The position numbers were made by a program, and so were the translations under genes. Of a DNA stretch of 32,532 bases, positions 25,597 through 32,214 are shown one piece after another; position 1 is the first letter of the stretch, and each line of letters begins with the position of its first letter. The stretch is from Dehalococcoidales bacterium (GTDB taxonomy: Bacteria > Chloroflexota > Dehalococcoidia > Dehalococcoidales > BS750m-G39). The DNA lies in NCBI GenBank assembly GCA_023129255.1, contig JAGMCH010000029.1:1-32532 (forward strand). Direction: 5' to 3'. Below the pieces are notes generated by a model. The model worked only from the letters and a program-made list of their open reading frames with translations. It was not told the DNA's origin and did no database searches.

Positions 25597-26964
25597 TTAT
25601 GACGGTACCTTGGGCAGTTCGAGCTGCGCCTTCCTTACCTCCTCCTCAGGATAGGCGTAATCCTCAAGTTTACCTGTTAGGTAGGCATCATAGGCAGCCA
25701 GGTCAAAGTGCCCGTGCCCGCTGTGAGCTATCAGGATGGTCTTTGCTTCACCTGATTCCTTGCACTTAAGCGCTTCATCAATAGCCACCTTGACATTGTG
25801 GCATGGCTCAGGACCGCTGATAATGCCCTCAATGCGGGCAAACTTTACCCCCGCGTCAAAGGCGGCAGTTTGAGGCACAGCCACGGCTTCAACCAAGCCC
25901 AGTTTATGGAGGTGGCATATAGTAGGTGCCATCCCATGATAGCGCAGTCCCCCGGCATGGATTGGTGGTGGGATAAAGCCGTGCCCCAGGGTATACATTT
26001 TAATCAGGGGAGTCATCCCGGACAGGTCACCAAAATCATAGGCATAAAGTCCTTTGGTCACGCTAGGGCAGCTTTCCGGCTCACAACAGACGATGCGCAT
26101 GTCTGGCTTCTTTCCGCTAATCTTATCCCGAATCCAGGGAAAGAATTGCCCGGCAAAGTTTGAGCCACCGCCAATGCAGCCCACGATAATATCGGGGTAG
26201 GCGTCTGCCATCTCCATTTGCTTCCGGCATTCCTCGCCGACGATGGTCTGATGAAGCAGGACATGGTTAAGCACGCTGCCAATCGAATATTTATAGTCTG
26301 GATGGTCTATCATATACTCTATTGCCTCGCTAATAGCCAGACCTAAACTACCGGGACAATCAGGCCATTTTTCCAGCATAGCTCGCCCTGATTTGGTCTC
26401 GGGGCTGGGGCTGGGGACACAATTAGCCCCCCAGGTCTCCATGGCGATGCGGCGATATGGTTTCTGGTAGTAACTGATGTTAACCATAAACACCTTGACC
26501 TCTAGACCAAAGAATGCCCCCGCCAGAGCCAGGGCACTGCCCCACTGCCCGGCACCGGTCTCAGTACATAAGCCCTTGAGTCCCTGTTTCTTGGCATAGT
26601 ATGCCTGAGCCGTTGCGGTATTGGGCTTGTGGCTCCCCGCCTGATTTGTTCCTTCATACTTATAGAAAATCTTGGCTGGCGTATCCAGAGCCTTCTCCAG
26701 CCGATATGCCCGATGCAACACCGTTGGTCTCCAAGTACGGTAAACCGCCTGTAGCTCCTCAGGGATTTCAATCCAGCGGTCTTTGGTGTTGAGCTCTTGC
26801 TCAGCACACGCCCTGGAAAATAGACCGGCGGCATCATCTACAGTCGCTGGCTTTCCCGTTCCCGGGTGCAGCACTGGCGGCATATCCCCGGGCATATCAG
26901 CCATAATGTTGTACCAATGAGTTGGCATGTCCTTCTGGTCAAGAAAATACATTCCTTTCTCCAT
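25597..26964 (-). CDS. trpB: Tryptophan synthase beta chain, TrpB2 type
   Basis: A 455-aa PLP enzyme condensing indole with serine. The PLP lysine is in AGSHKPNTA (about K113), and the glycine-rich phosphate site is CIGGGSNFAG. The length, N-terminal extension and HAGGLRYHGMAP motif mark the TrpB2 branch, which often works without TrpA or salvages indole. No trpA or other trp gene is in the window. AAAGGAGG lies six bases before the ATG. Expression should be controlled by the Trp T-box upstream. A short Trp-containing ORF lies between the T-box terminator and this gene. Confidence 0.95.
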   Translation of the reverse strand: MEKGMYFLDQKDMPTHWYNIMADMPGDMPPVLHPGTGKPATVDDAAGLFSRACAEQELNTKDRWIEIPEELQAVYRTWRPTVLHRAYRLEKALDTPAKIFYKYEGTNQAGSHKPNTATAQAYYAKKQGLKGLCTETGAGQWGSALALAGAFFGLEVKVFMVNISYYQKPYRRIAMETWGANCVPSPSPETKSGRAMLEKWPDCPGSLGLAISEAIEYMIDHPDYKYSIGSVLNHVLLHQTIVGEECRKQMEMADAYPDIIVGCIGGGSNFAGQFFPWIRDKISGKKPDMRIVCCEPESCPSVTKGLYAYDFGDLSGMTPLIKMYTLGHGFIPPPIHAGGLRYHGMAPTICHLHKLGLVEAVAVPQTAAFDAGVKFARIEGIISGPEPCHNVKVAIDEALKCKESGEAKTILIAHSGHGHFDLAAYDAYLTGKLEDYAYPEEEVRKAQLELPKVPS

Positions 26965-26994
26965 TTTGTCCTCCTTTTATTTTGAGTTCATAGG

Positions 26995-27051
26995 TTAGTA
27001 TCCTATTCCGCTCGGCCCCGCACGGGGCCACCTCCGTGGCAAAATAAACAT
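26995..27051 (-). CDS. Possible Trp-containing leader peptide upstream of trpB
   Basis: An 18-codon ORF, MFILPRRWPRAGPSGIGY, too short for the ORF track. AAAGGAGG sits five bases before its ATG, as good a site as trpB's own. A single Trp codon falls inside two partly overlapping hairpins, GCCAC-GGAG-GTGGC and GGCCCC-GTGC-GGGGCC. It ends 30 bases before trpB. It could be a second Trp-sensing layer, a translation coupler, or a chance ORF. Confidence 0.4.
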   Translation of the reverse strand: MFILPRRWPRAGPSGIGY

Positions 27052-27070
27052 ATCTACCTCCTTTAATTAA

Positions 27071-27400
27071 AAAACCCCTCGCCTCAAAGGGGCGAGAGGG
27101 TTACTCGCGGTGCCACCCTTCTTGGTCAGATCCACTGACCATCTCTTTCAGGTACGGAGGATTTTGCCTCAATACCCTGGGGTCTGATAACGCTCCCCCG
27201 GCGACAAAGCCTACTCGTCTTTCACTTGTGAAGGACTTTCGGTTTGCAGCTCCCAAGTCCATTCAGCCTCTGCTCAGGCATCGGCTCACACCTTAGACAC
27301 CCAGAAAAATCTTTGATTTTTCTGGGAACCCTTACCCGACTCTCTGTGCCTTGGCTTGAAGCCTACTAGTCTTGTTCACAGCCTTTACTTTATTTACTTT
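27071..27400 (-). promoter_or_regulatory. T-box riboswitch (tRNA-Trp) of trpB
   Basis: Read on the minus strand: Stem I with agagagtcgg and the distal GGTGTGAGCC motif; a specifier TGG followed by A at 27259-27261 (gaaTGGActtgg); a later region (gccgggggagcg...); the T-box AAGGGTGGCACCGCGA at about 27105-27120; and a terminator CTCGCC...GGCGAG followed by TTTTTT (27071-27100). The UGGC in the T-box bulge would pair with a GCCA acceptor end, as expected for tRNA-Trp with discriminator G. Uncharged tRNA-Trp should favour the antiterminator and allow trpB expression. Stem I is interrupted by a 34-bp palindromic insertion. Confidence 0.9.
27296..27329 (-). mobile_element. Miniature palindromic element, copy 3, inside the T-box
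   Basis: On the minus strand it starts GTTCCCAGAAAAATC and ends GATTTTTCTGGGTGTC, the same element as at 18802 and 20559 with a few changes. Exact direct repeats CCTTA (plus strand) flank it at 27291-27295 and 27330-27334. Removing the element and one repeat leaves tcgggtaaggtgtgagccga, a normal T-box Stem I tip. Confidence 0.8.
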
Positions 27401-27406
27401 CGCTCG

Positions 27407-27435
27407 ATTATATTCTAATATTCACCATCTGTCAA
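27407..27435 (-). promoter_or_regulatory. Consensus promoter of the T-box/trpB transcript
   Basis: Minus strand TTGACA, exactly 17 nt, TATAAT: a perfect sigma70 promoter. The expected start near 27400 marks the 5' end of the T-box leader. Confidence 0.85.
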
Positions 27436-27456
27436 TAGCTAACATAGCGGGGAAGC

Positions 27457-27485
27457 TTGCTAACCAGGCCGAGAGGGAATATAAT
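27457..27485 (+). promoter_or_regulatory. Promoter of the RAM-domain gene, leaderless
   Basis: TTGCTA, 17 nt, TATAAT, then eight bases to the ATG at 27494. There is no room for a Shine-Dalgarno. It is divergent from the T-box promoter. Confidence 0.7.
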
Positions 27486-27493
27486 ACCGCCAA

Positions 27494-27727
27494 ATGGTGA
27501 AGGGCTATCTTCTCATCAAGTTGGTTCCAGGGCTAGAACCCGATGCTATGTCCCAGATTCGTGCCATTCCCGGAATCATCGATTTAAACCTGGTGTTCGG
27601 ACAGTGGGACGCAATAGCCATAGCCGAAACTAAGAGCCTCTTTGAGCTAGCCAAGGTAATCGTTGGCGAAGTGCGTAGTATCCAGGGGGTCCAGGATACT
27701 ACCACGCTGGTGCAAGGTGAGCTATAG
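27494..27727 (+). CDS. Stand-alone Lrp/AsnC ligand-binding (RAM) domain protein
   Basis: A 77-aa protein consisting only of the alpha/beta RAM domain of Lrp/AsnC regulators: MVKGYLLIKLVPGLE, then IRAIPGIIDLNLVFGQWDAIAIAETKSLFEL and VRSIQGVQDTTTLVQ. There is no helix-turn-helix, so it cannot bind DNA alone in the usual way. Free RAM proteins form ring oligomers and bind amino acids (family knowledge). It lies 36 bases before mobB and shares its direction. The mRNA is probably leaderless. A role as an amino-acid sensor is inferred only from the family. Confidence 0.85.
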   Translation: MVKGYLLIKLVPGLEPDAMSQIRAIPGIIDLNLVFGQWDAIAIAETKSLFELAKVIVGEVRSIQGVQDTTTLVQGEL

Positions 27728-27763
27728 GCAACCCCTTTGTTTTTCGCCGAAAAGGAACAGGCA

Positions 27764-28438
27764 ATGCCGCCCATAGTCTCCATTGTCGGTAAATCAAAGT
27801 CAGGAAAGACAACCCTTATCGAAAAGCTGATTGGGGAGCTAAAATCAAGGGGCTACCGAGTGGCTACCATCAAGCACACTCCCCAAAACCTGACCTTTGA
27901 CGAGCCGGGCAAGGATAGCTGGCGCCATACCCAGGCAGGGAGCGAGGCGACGGTAATTAGCTCCGCGGATAAGATAGTGTTAATCAAGCCTATTAGCGGC
28001 GACTTCAGCCTTGAGCAGATAGCCCATCTCCTAGGCGAGGACTATGACATCATCCTGACCGAAGGTTTCAGGCGGGGCAATGCACCCAAAATAGAGGTAC
28101 ACCGCAAGCAAGCCGGCCCACCCCTTACCACCGTCAGGAAGCTCATAGCTATCGCTACCGATGAACCCCTGGAAACCAAGACCAGGCAGTTCTCTCTGGA
28201 AGACATCGAAGGTTTGGCTGACCTTCTGGAAAAGGGCCTCATAAAGCCGCAAAGGGAGCGCGTCTCCCTTTATGTAAACAATGCCCCCATAGTCTTAAGC
28301 AGCTTCCCCAAACAGATTATCAGCAATATCCTCCTGGCTATAGTCTCCACCCTGAAGGGAGTGAGAAAGGTCAGAAGCTTGGAGATTTTCCTGAGGAAGG
28401 AGCCCAAGCAAGCTGAAAATGACCCAGCCACTAAATGA
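27764..28438 (+). CDS. mobB: Molybdopterin-guanine dinucleotide biosynthesis protein B
   Basis: MobB, a GTP-binding P-loop protein assisting MobA in adding GMP to molybdopterin. Walker A is VGKSKSGKTTLIEKL near the N-terminus. It is followed by IKHTPQNLTFDEPGKDSWRHTQAGSEATV and LTEGFRRGNAPKIEVHRK, all typical. I start at ATG 27764 (224 aa, MPPIVSIVGKS), where homologues begin and AAAGGAAC precedes; the ORF track's TTG adds nine residues. The protein is longer than minimal MobB (about 165-175 aa), with an extra 60-residue C-terminal region of unclear role. A molybdenum or tungsten enzyme elsewhere in the genome is implied. Confidence 0.9.
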   Translation: MPPIVSIVGKSKSGKTTLIEKLIGELKSRGYRVATIKHTPQNLTFDEPGKDSWRHTQAGSEATVISSADKIVLIKPISGDFSLEQIAHLLGEDYDIILTEGFRRGNAPKIEVHRKQAGPPLTTVRKLIAIATDEPLETKTRQFSLEDIEGLADLLEKGLIKPQRERVSLYVNNAPIVLSSFPKQIISNILLAIVSTLKGVRKVRSLEIFLRKEPKQAENDPATK

Positions 28439-28676
28439 GGTGCACCTGCGCCAACTTACCATAGATGAGGCACTAATAAAGCTTGACCGATACTTAAACG
28501 ACGCCTTCATGGCTGGCCTTTATCAGGTAAGGATAATCCACGGTAAGGGGACAGGGACCCTGCGCCAAGCCGTCCGCGAGCAGCTAGCCCGGCACCCACT
28601 GGTCAAGTCATACCGACCAGGCGGCTACGGGGAGGGCGGTGCCGGGGTTACTATAGCCGAGCTAAGCCAAAAATAA
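28419..28676 (+). CDS. Smr-domain protein
   Basis: An 85-aa stand-alone Smr domain, as found at the C-terminus of MutS2. It has the leading VHLRQLTIDEALIKLDRYLNDA helix and the signature IIHGKGTGTLRQAVREQL, ending in YGEGGAGVTIAEL. Such domains bind or cleave branched DNA or, in other proteins, RNA. The usual first motif LDLHG reads VHLRQ here, so nuclease activity is uncertain. It overlaps the mobB end by 20 bases and should be co-translated. No MutS2 core gene is present nearby. Confidence 0.88.
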   Translation: MTQPLNEVHLRQLTIDEALIKLDRYLNDAFMAGLYQVRIIHGKGTGTLRQAVREQLARHPLVKSYRPGGYGEGGAGVTIAELSQK

Positions 28677-28679
28677 TCA

Positions 28680-28708
28680 TTGAAAGTAAAGCGGTTTTTA
28701 GCTATAAT
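28680..28708 (+). promoter_or_regulatory. Promoter of the tRNA pair
   Basis: TTGAAA, 17 nt, TATAAT, with the -10 ending 18 bases before the tRNA-His. It should drive both tRNAs as one transcript. Confidence 0.75.
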
Positions 28709-28726
28709 AGCTATACTTATATTTAT

Positions 28727-28804
28727 GGTGAGTGTCGCCTAGCGGTCTAAGGCGCCAGGTTGTGGCCCTGGAGAACGAGGGTTCAAATCCCTCCACTCAC
28801 CCCA
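28727..28804 (+). tRNA. tRNA-His (GTG)
   Basis: Acceptor arms GTGAGTG and CACTCAC pair fully. A preceding G (the -1 base peculiar to tRNA-His) faces the discriminator C. The anticodon stem CCAGG/CCTGG holds loop TTGTGGC with anticodon GTG. The T arm is GAGGGTTCAAATCCCTC. CCA is encoded. Confidence 0.95.
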
Positions 28805-28812
28805 CCAAGAAA

Positions 28813-28885
28813 GCGCCTATAGCTCAGCGGATAGAGCATCGGTCTTCGGAACCGAGGGTCGTGGGTTCGAATCCCTCTAGGCGCG
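28813..28885 (+). tRNA. tRNA-Arg (TCG)
   Basis: Acceptor arms GCGCCTA and TAGGCGC, D arm GCTC...GAGC, anticodon stem TCGGT/ACCGA with loop CTTCGGA (anticodon TCG) and T arm GTGGGTTCGAATCCCTC (one mismatch-like pair). CCA is not encoded, unlike the tRNA-His eight bases upstream. Confidence 0.93.
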
Positions 28886-28920
28886 TACCTGAACCGAGAC
28901 ACGCTTCTCCTCATACTCCT

Positions 28921-30258
28921 TCAGCCATCTCCTGACCCCAGTTTATCGATCAACCGGTGCAAGGGAGCAGCGACCTGGTCTTCCTGGACATGGGGCGAGT
29001 AACAGCTATCAATCTGCACTAGCTTCGCCAGGGGCATGCGACATGCCATAGCCACTGCCAGCTTGTCTACCGTGCCCGACACTATCTCCTCAGAGATTAT
29101 TTGGGCTCCAATTAGCGTTTTAGTTTTGGCATCGGCGATAAGCTTATAGTGTGCCGGCCTGCCATTAAATCTTTCCCTGAGCCGAGGAGTGTCGACAGCA
29201 ACTGAGACCGCATCCAATCCCCTTTCCCTAGCTTCCCTCTCAGTAAAACCTACGGCTCCTATTTGGTGACCAAATACCTTGGTGATAAAGGGCATGACCG
29301 TGCCTTCATAGGTGATATGATTGCCCAGGACTGTATTTCTGCCTGCAATGTAGCCAGTTCGGATAGCGTTGGTAGCTAGTTGGTGCCGTCTCTTCGAGCC
29401 GGTAATAATGTCCCAGTTTTCCATACAGTCGCCGATAGCATAAATATCGGGGGCACTGGTCTGAAGGTAGTGATTCACTGCTATGGCGCCTGTCTCACCT
29501 ATCTGTAGTCCAGCTTTTTGAGCCAGCTCTACATTGGGCTTAGCACCAGTGGCAAAGAAGATAAAGTCCACATCCAGCTCGCCGTCGGAAAGACCTACGC
29601 ACTTCTTGCCCCTTTTAGTGGCTATATTCTCTATCTTAGCCGGTAGAATCAACTCTACTCCATTCTGCCTAAGCACATCTTTCACTCTTTCCGCCATGTC
29701 TTCGTCAAGGTAAGACCGCAGGATTTCGCGTCTTACTAACAGGCAGACTTTGCTGAAGCCTCTTGCTTTCAGGGCAGCAGCTATCTCCAACCCGATAAAT
29801 CCCCCACCAATAATGGTTGCTTCAGTGGACCGGGCAACAGCGTTACTCAGAGCTACGCCGTCAGCTATATCGGTGCTCAGTGAAAACTCGTTTTTGCCAT
29901 CCAATCCCGGGACCGCGGGAATGACTGGGATAGCACCCAGAGCCAGAATCAGCTTGTCATAGCTATACTTTTCACTGTCGGCGATAATGCATTTTCTCCC
30001 TCTGTCAATCTCGGTAACCTCGGTGTTCAGGTGGACGGCTACCTTTCTTTTCTCCCAGAAGGAACTCTCCCGGAAGCCGCGAAAGAGTTCGTCCCAGGTG
30101 GCTATAGCGCCGCCGATTACCAGCGGCATCTCACAGGGCGGACACCCGAGCGAGCCTCTCTTACTGAAGACGTCAATTTGCGCTTCTCTATCCAGGCGGC
30201 GGATCTGATTAGCGGCTATTGCACCACCGTCACCAGCGCCTATAATGCAAACCCTCAT
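28921..30258 (-). CDS. FAD-dependent NAD(P)H disulfide reductase-like oxidoreductase
   Basis: A 445-aa flavoprotein of the CoA-disulfide reductase/NADH oxidase group. The FAD-binding start is CIIGAGDGGAIAA. The NAD(P)H-binding motif is IIGGGFIGLEIAAAL, near residue 147, and the second FAD motif is YAIGDCME. The redox-active Cys of the family aligns with the second Cys of GCPPCEMPLVIGG at about residue 43. Here it is part of an unusual CPPC pair, which could form a disulfide instead of a single Cys-SSCoA. GAGG lies just before the ATG. It ends the minus-strand run that includes an Fe-S domain protein, suggesting a redox partnership. The substrate (CoA-disulfide, polysulfide, oxygen, other) is open. 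Confidence 0.87.
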   Translation of the reverse strand: MRVCIIGAGDGGAIAANQIRRLDREAQIDVFSKRGSLGCPPCEMPLVIGGAIATWDELFRGFRESSFWEKRKVAVHLNTEVTEIDRGRKCIIADSEKYSYDKLILALGAIPVIPAVPGLDGKNEFSLSTDIADGVALSNAVARSTEATIIGGGFIGLEIAAALKARGFSKVCLLVRREILRSYLDEDMAERVKDVLRQNGVELILPAKIENIATKRGKKCVGLSDGELDVDFIFFATGAKPNVELAQKAGLQIGETGAIAVNHYLQTSAPDIYAIGDCMENWDIITGSKRRHQLATNAIRTGYIAGRNTVLGNHITYEGTVMPFITKVFGHQIGAVGFTEREARERGLDAVSVAVDTPRLRERFNGRPAHYKLIADAKTKTLIGAQIISEEIVSGTVDKLAVAMACRMPLAKLVQIDSCYSPHVQEDQVAAPLHRLIDKLGSGDG

Positions 30259-30281
30259 TTGCCTCCCCCTTGCTTGCCCTA

Positions 30282-30623
30282 TTATCTCCTTGCTTTCAGT
30301 TTTTCAATCCTAACCAGGATATCATCCACTTGCTTGGATAGCCTCCGTATCTCCTGTCCCAGGGCCTCTGGTGAAGCACCAATCCCTAGCGTGGGAAAGG
30401 AAGCAGGCTGCAACCCGTAACGGTATGACGGTACCTCCAGTCCCACAATTTCACTTATGGTGTAACCTGCCCATGGGTTCTGCCTGCAACCGAAAGGCGA
30501 AGCTCTTCCCTCGGCGACTGCTCTGGCAAACTTCCCGCAACTCTCGAATCCGCAAAGCCCGCAATCCATCCTAGGCAGAGCTTCATAAATTTTTCCTATT
30601 CTCTCCTTAGTGCTAACGTCCAT
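30282..30623 (-). CDS. Fe-S cluster domain protein (PF04060-like)
   Basis: A 113-aa protein with the four-cysteine 'FeS' domain near its start: MDCGLCGFESCGKFARAVAEG...FGC (Cys at about 21, 24, 29 and 46). This cluster form is found in CdhD/AcsC corrinoid proteins and RnfB. The remainder is a Pro/Gly-containing linker and a C-terminal helix (QEIRRLSKQVDDILVRIEKLKARR), likely a coiled coil. GGAG lies seven bases before the ATG, and the gene ends 23 bases before the flavoprotein. It may deliver electrons to or from that enzyme; this is inferred. Confidence 0.8.
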   Translation of the reverse strand: MDVSTKERIGKIYEALPRMDCGLCGFESCGKFARAVAEGRASPFGCRQNPWAGYTISEIVGLEVPSYRYGLQPASFPTLGIGASPEALGQEIRRLSKQVDDILVRIEKLKARR

Positions 30624-30672
30624 CCTTCTTCTCCGCCGGTCTCACAATATCCCTTTTAGTCCAACCAGCAAT

Positions 30673-30924
30673 CTACTCCTTGATGCCTTTCAAGGGCATG
30701 CTAAATGGGTCAACGGCACTGGGCATTTTGACGGGTATTTGAACTTGCTTACCGGGTTCCGCTTCAGAAGCGCCAGGGTTACTTCCCTTGGTGGCTCCCT
30801 CTGGCTTTTCCAAGCGCCCCCGATATTTCTTACTGAAACACAAGTAGTAGTGTCTGCCGCGGTAAAGGGCACATTCCCTGCATAATTTCCCAGAGAAGGG
30901 GCATATCATATCTTCCTTAGCCAT
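30673..30924 (-). CDS. Small Cys-containing protein of unknown function
   Basis: An 83-aa protein with four cysteines in the first 30 residues: MICPFSGKLCRECALYRGRHYYLCFSKKYRGRL. The pattern C-x6-C-x2-C-x9-C could hold a zinc or Fe-S centre. The C-terminal half is Pro/Gly-rich and probably disordered (GSNPGASEAEPGKQ). GGAGG at a good distance from the ATG supports translation. It belongs to the same minus-strand run as the Fe-S and flavoprotein genes. I do not know a named family. Confidence 0.65.
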   Translation of the reverse strand: MAKEDMICPFSGKLCRECALYRGRHYYLCFSKKYRGRLEKPEGATKGSNPGASEAEPGKQVQIPVKMPSAVDPFSMPLKGIKE

Positions 30925-30974
30925 GAATACTGCCTCCGGTCACGTATCAATTACCCCTCGTTTGCCTGCCACTA

Positions 30975-31157
30975 TTATCGTAAATCCGGCATTCGGGGAA
31001 TAGCCCTCCTTGCCTCCTCCAGCTCAGCCTCCAGTTCCTCCAGTTGCTGCCACATTGATGGCGGCACTGAGTGAGCTGGCCACCGAGCCTTCAGGTCAGC
31101 TATTTTGTCCTCAATCTCTCTTACTTTGTCTTTACTCATTCTATGGCTCATTTCCAT
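30975..31157 (-). CDS. Small coiled-coil hypothetical protein
   Basis: A 60-aa, strongly helical, charged protein: KDKVREIEDKIADLKARW, a PAHSVPPSMW break, then QQLEELEAELEEARRAI. This suggests a helical hairpin. No Shine-Dalgarno precedes either ATG (31157 or the internal MSKDKV). A TATGAC eight bases before the first ATG could be a weak -10 of a leaderless transcript. It sits between the radical SAM gene and the Cys-containing small gene on the same strand. Function unknown. Confidence 0.5.
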   Translation of the reverse strand: MEMSHRMSKDKVREIEDKIADLKARWPAHSVPPSMWQQLEELEAELEEARRAIPRMPDLR

Positions 31158-31228
31158 TGTCGGCTGTCATACTATTCAGCAAGGCTCTCAGCGAACTTTA
31201 CCCCCCCCATATGGGCGCAGGGTTCACG

Positions 31229-32197
31229 TTAAGGATGTAACAAACTCGCCTGGTATCCGGGCAATTTCCGCATGTAAAACTTATTTCCCTGATATTCCAG
31301 TTCTACAAGACTGCGGTTCTCGACCAGCTCCCGGACAGTTTCCCAACCGGTGTCGGCATTTTTCAAGAACTCCGCCAGAGCCTCTTCCCTCATCGGGTGC
31401 ACCGCGGTAATGCTAAGCAGATCTTCCTGAACGTTGCCCGTGCAAGCGAAGGCATTTCCTTCGTAGCCAATCAGGTATTCGACCCCGCCCAGCTTTTCTC
31501 TGAAGACCTGGTAGGCAGCATTGATGGTTTGCTCACTGGCAGGCATTACCCTCTCCGCCGGTGGTCTTGTCGGGACAGCCACATAAGCCTTGGTCGGCTT
31601 TAGCACCGCCAGGAACTCGGCTATCCTTTTTACCTCATCAAGGTCATCATTAACGCCCTTAACAAGCATTGTCTCTGTTGCCAGTTCGCCACGGAACGCC
31701 TGGGCAAATTCCAGCATTCCGTGCAGAATCGTTTCAAGCTTCAGCAATTTGTATGGCCTATTGGTCTTGTGCCATATCCCTTCGCTGACGGCATCTAATT
31801 TCAGCGACACCCAATCGGCCTTCCGCAGGTTCTGCTTCATATCTTCACGCCAGAGCAGCGACCCATTAGTGATAACCGCCACCCTGACCCCCAGTGTCTT
31901 CAAAACCTCAATCTCCCTACCAAGGTCTGCATCCAGAGTAGGCTCGCCGTCAGGCGCAAAGGTTAAATAGTCTACCGGCTCACCTTTATCTCTGGCTTGT
32001 TCGAGTTTCGTCCTGACCTCCTCCGCTATCTCAGCCGTCTCGTAGAAAGACACCGGCTCAACCTCCATCCTTGTCGTTCTCCCCAGCTGGCAATAGACAC
32101 AGGAGTAACTACATATTTTAGGAGGGACATTGTTTATTCCCAGGCTACGCCCTAAACGCCTGGATGGGACGGGGCCATAAACAATTGAACCGGTCAC
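31229..32197 (-). CDS. Radical SAM protein (COG0731-like)
   Basis: A 322-aa radical SAM enzyme. The cluster motif is CSYSCVYCQ (residues about 28-36), preceded by the family-typical VYGPVPSRRLGRSLGINNVPP. It is followed by FAPDGEPTLDADLGREIE, which holds the SAM-binding GEPTL. The C-terminal domain of about 80 residues is winged-helix-like (TAVHPMREEALAEFLKN...). The start is GTG 32197 with AAGGAGA six bases upstream. COG0731 proteins are mostly uncharacterised, with relatives of tRNA wyosine-forming TYW1 among them. Adjacent NifX-like and Fe-S genes suggest a metal-cofactor or maturation role rather than tRNA modification; this is inferred. Confidence 0.88.
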   Translation of the reverse strand: MTGSIVYGPVPSRRLGRSLGINNVPPKICSYSCVYCQLGRTTRMEVEPVSFYETAEIAEEVRTKLEQARDKGEPVDYLTFAPDGEPTLDADLGREIEVLKTLGVRVAVITNGSLLWREDMKQNLRKADWVSLKLDAVSEGIWHKTNRPYKLLKLETILHGMLEFAQAFRGELATETMLVKGVNDDLDEVKRIAEFLAVLKPTKAYVAVPTRPPAERVMPASEQTINAAYQVFREKLGGVEYLIGYEGNAFACTGNVQEDLLSITAVHPMREEALAEFLKNADTGWETVRELVENRSLVELEYQGNKFYMRKLPGYQASLLHP

Positions 32198-32214
32198 AAG
32201 TCTCTCCTTCTATC

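Noticed and set aside
28732-28935. 67-aa plus-strand ORF
   Set aside because: It runs through the tRNA-His and tRNA-Arg genes, and its product is a translation of tRNA sequence.
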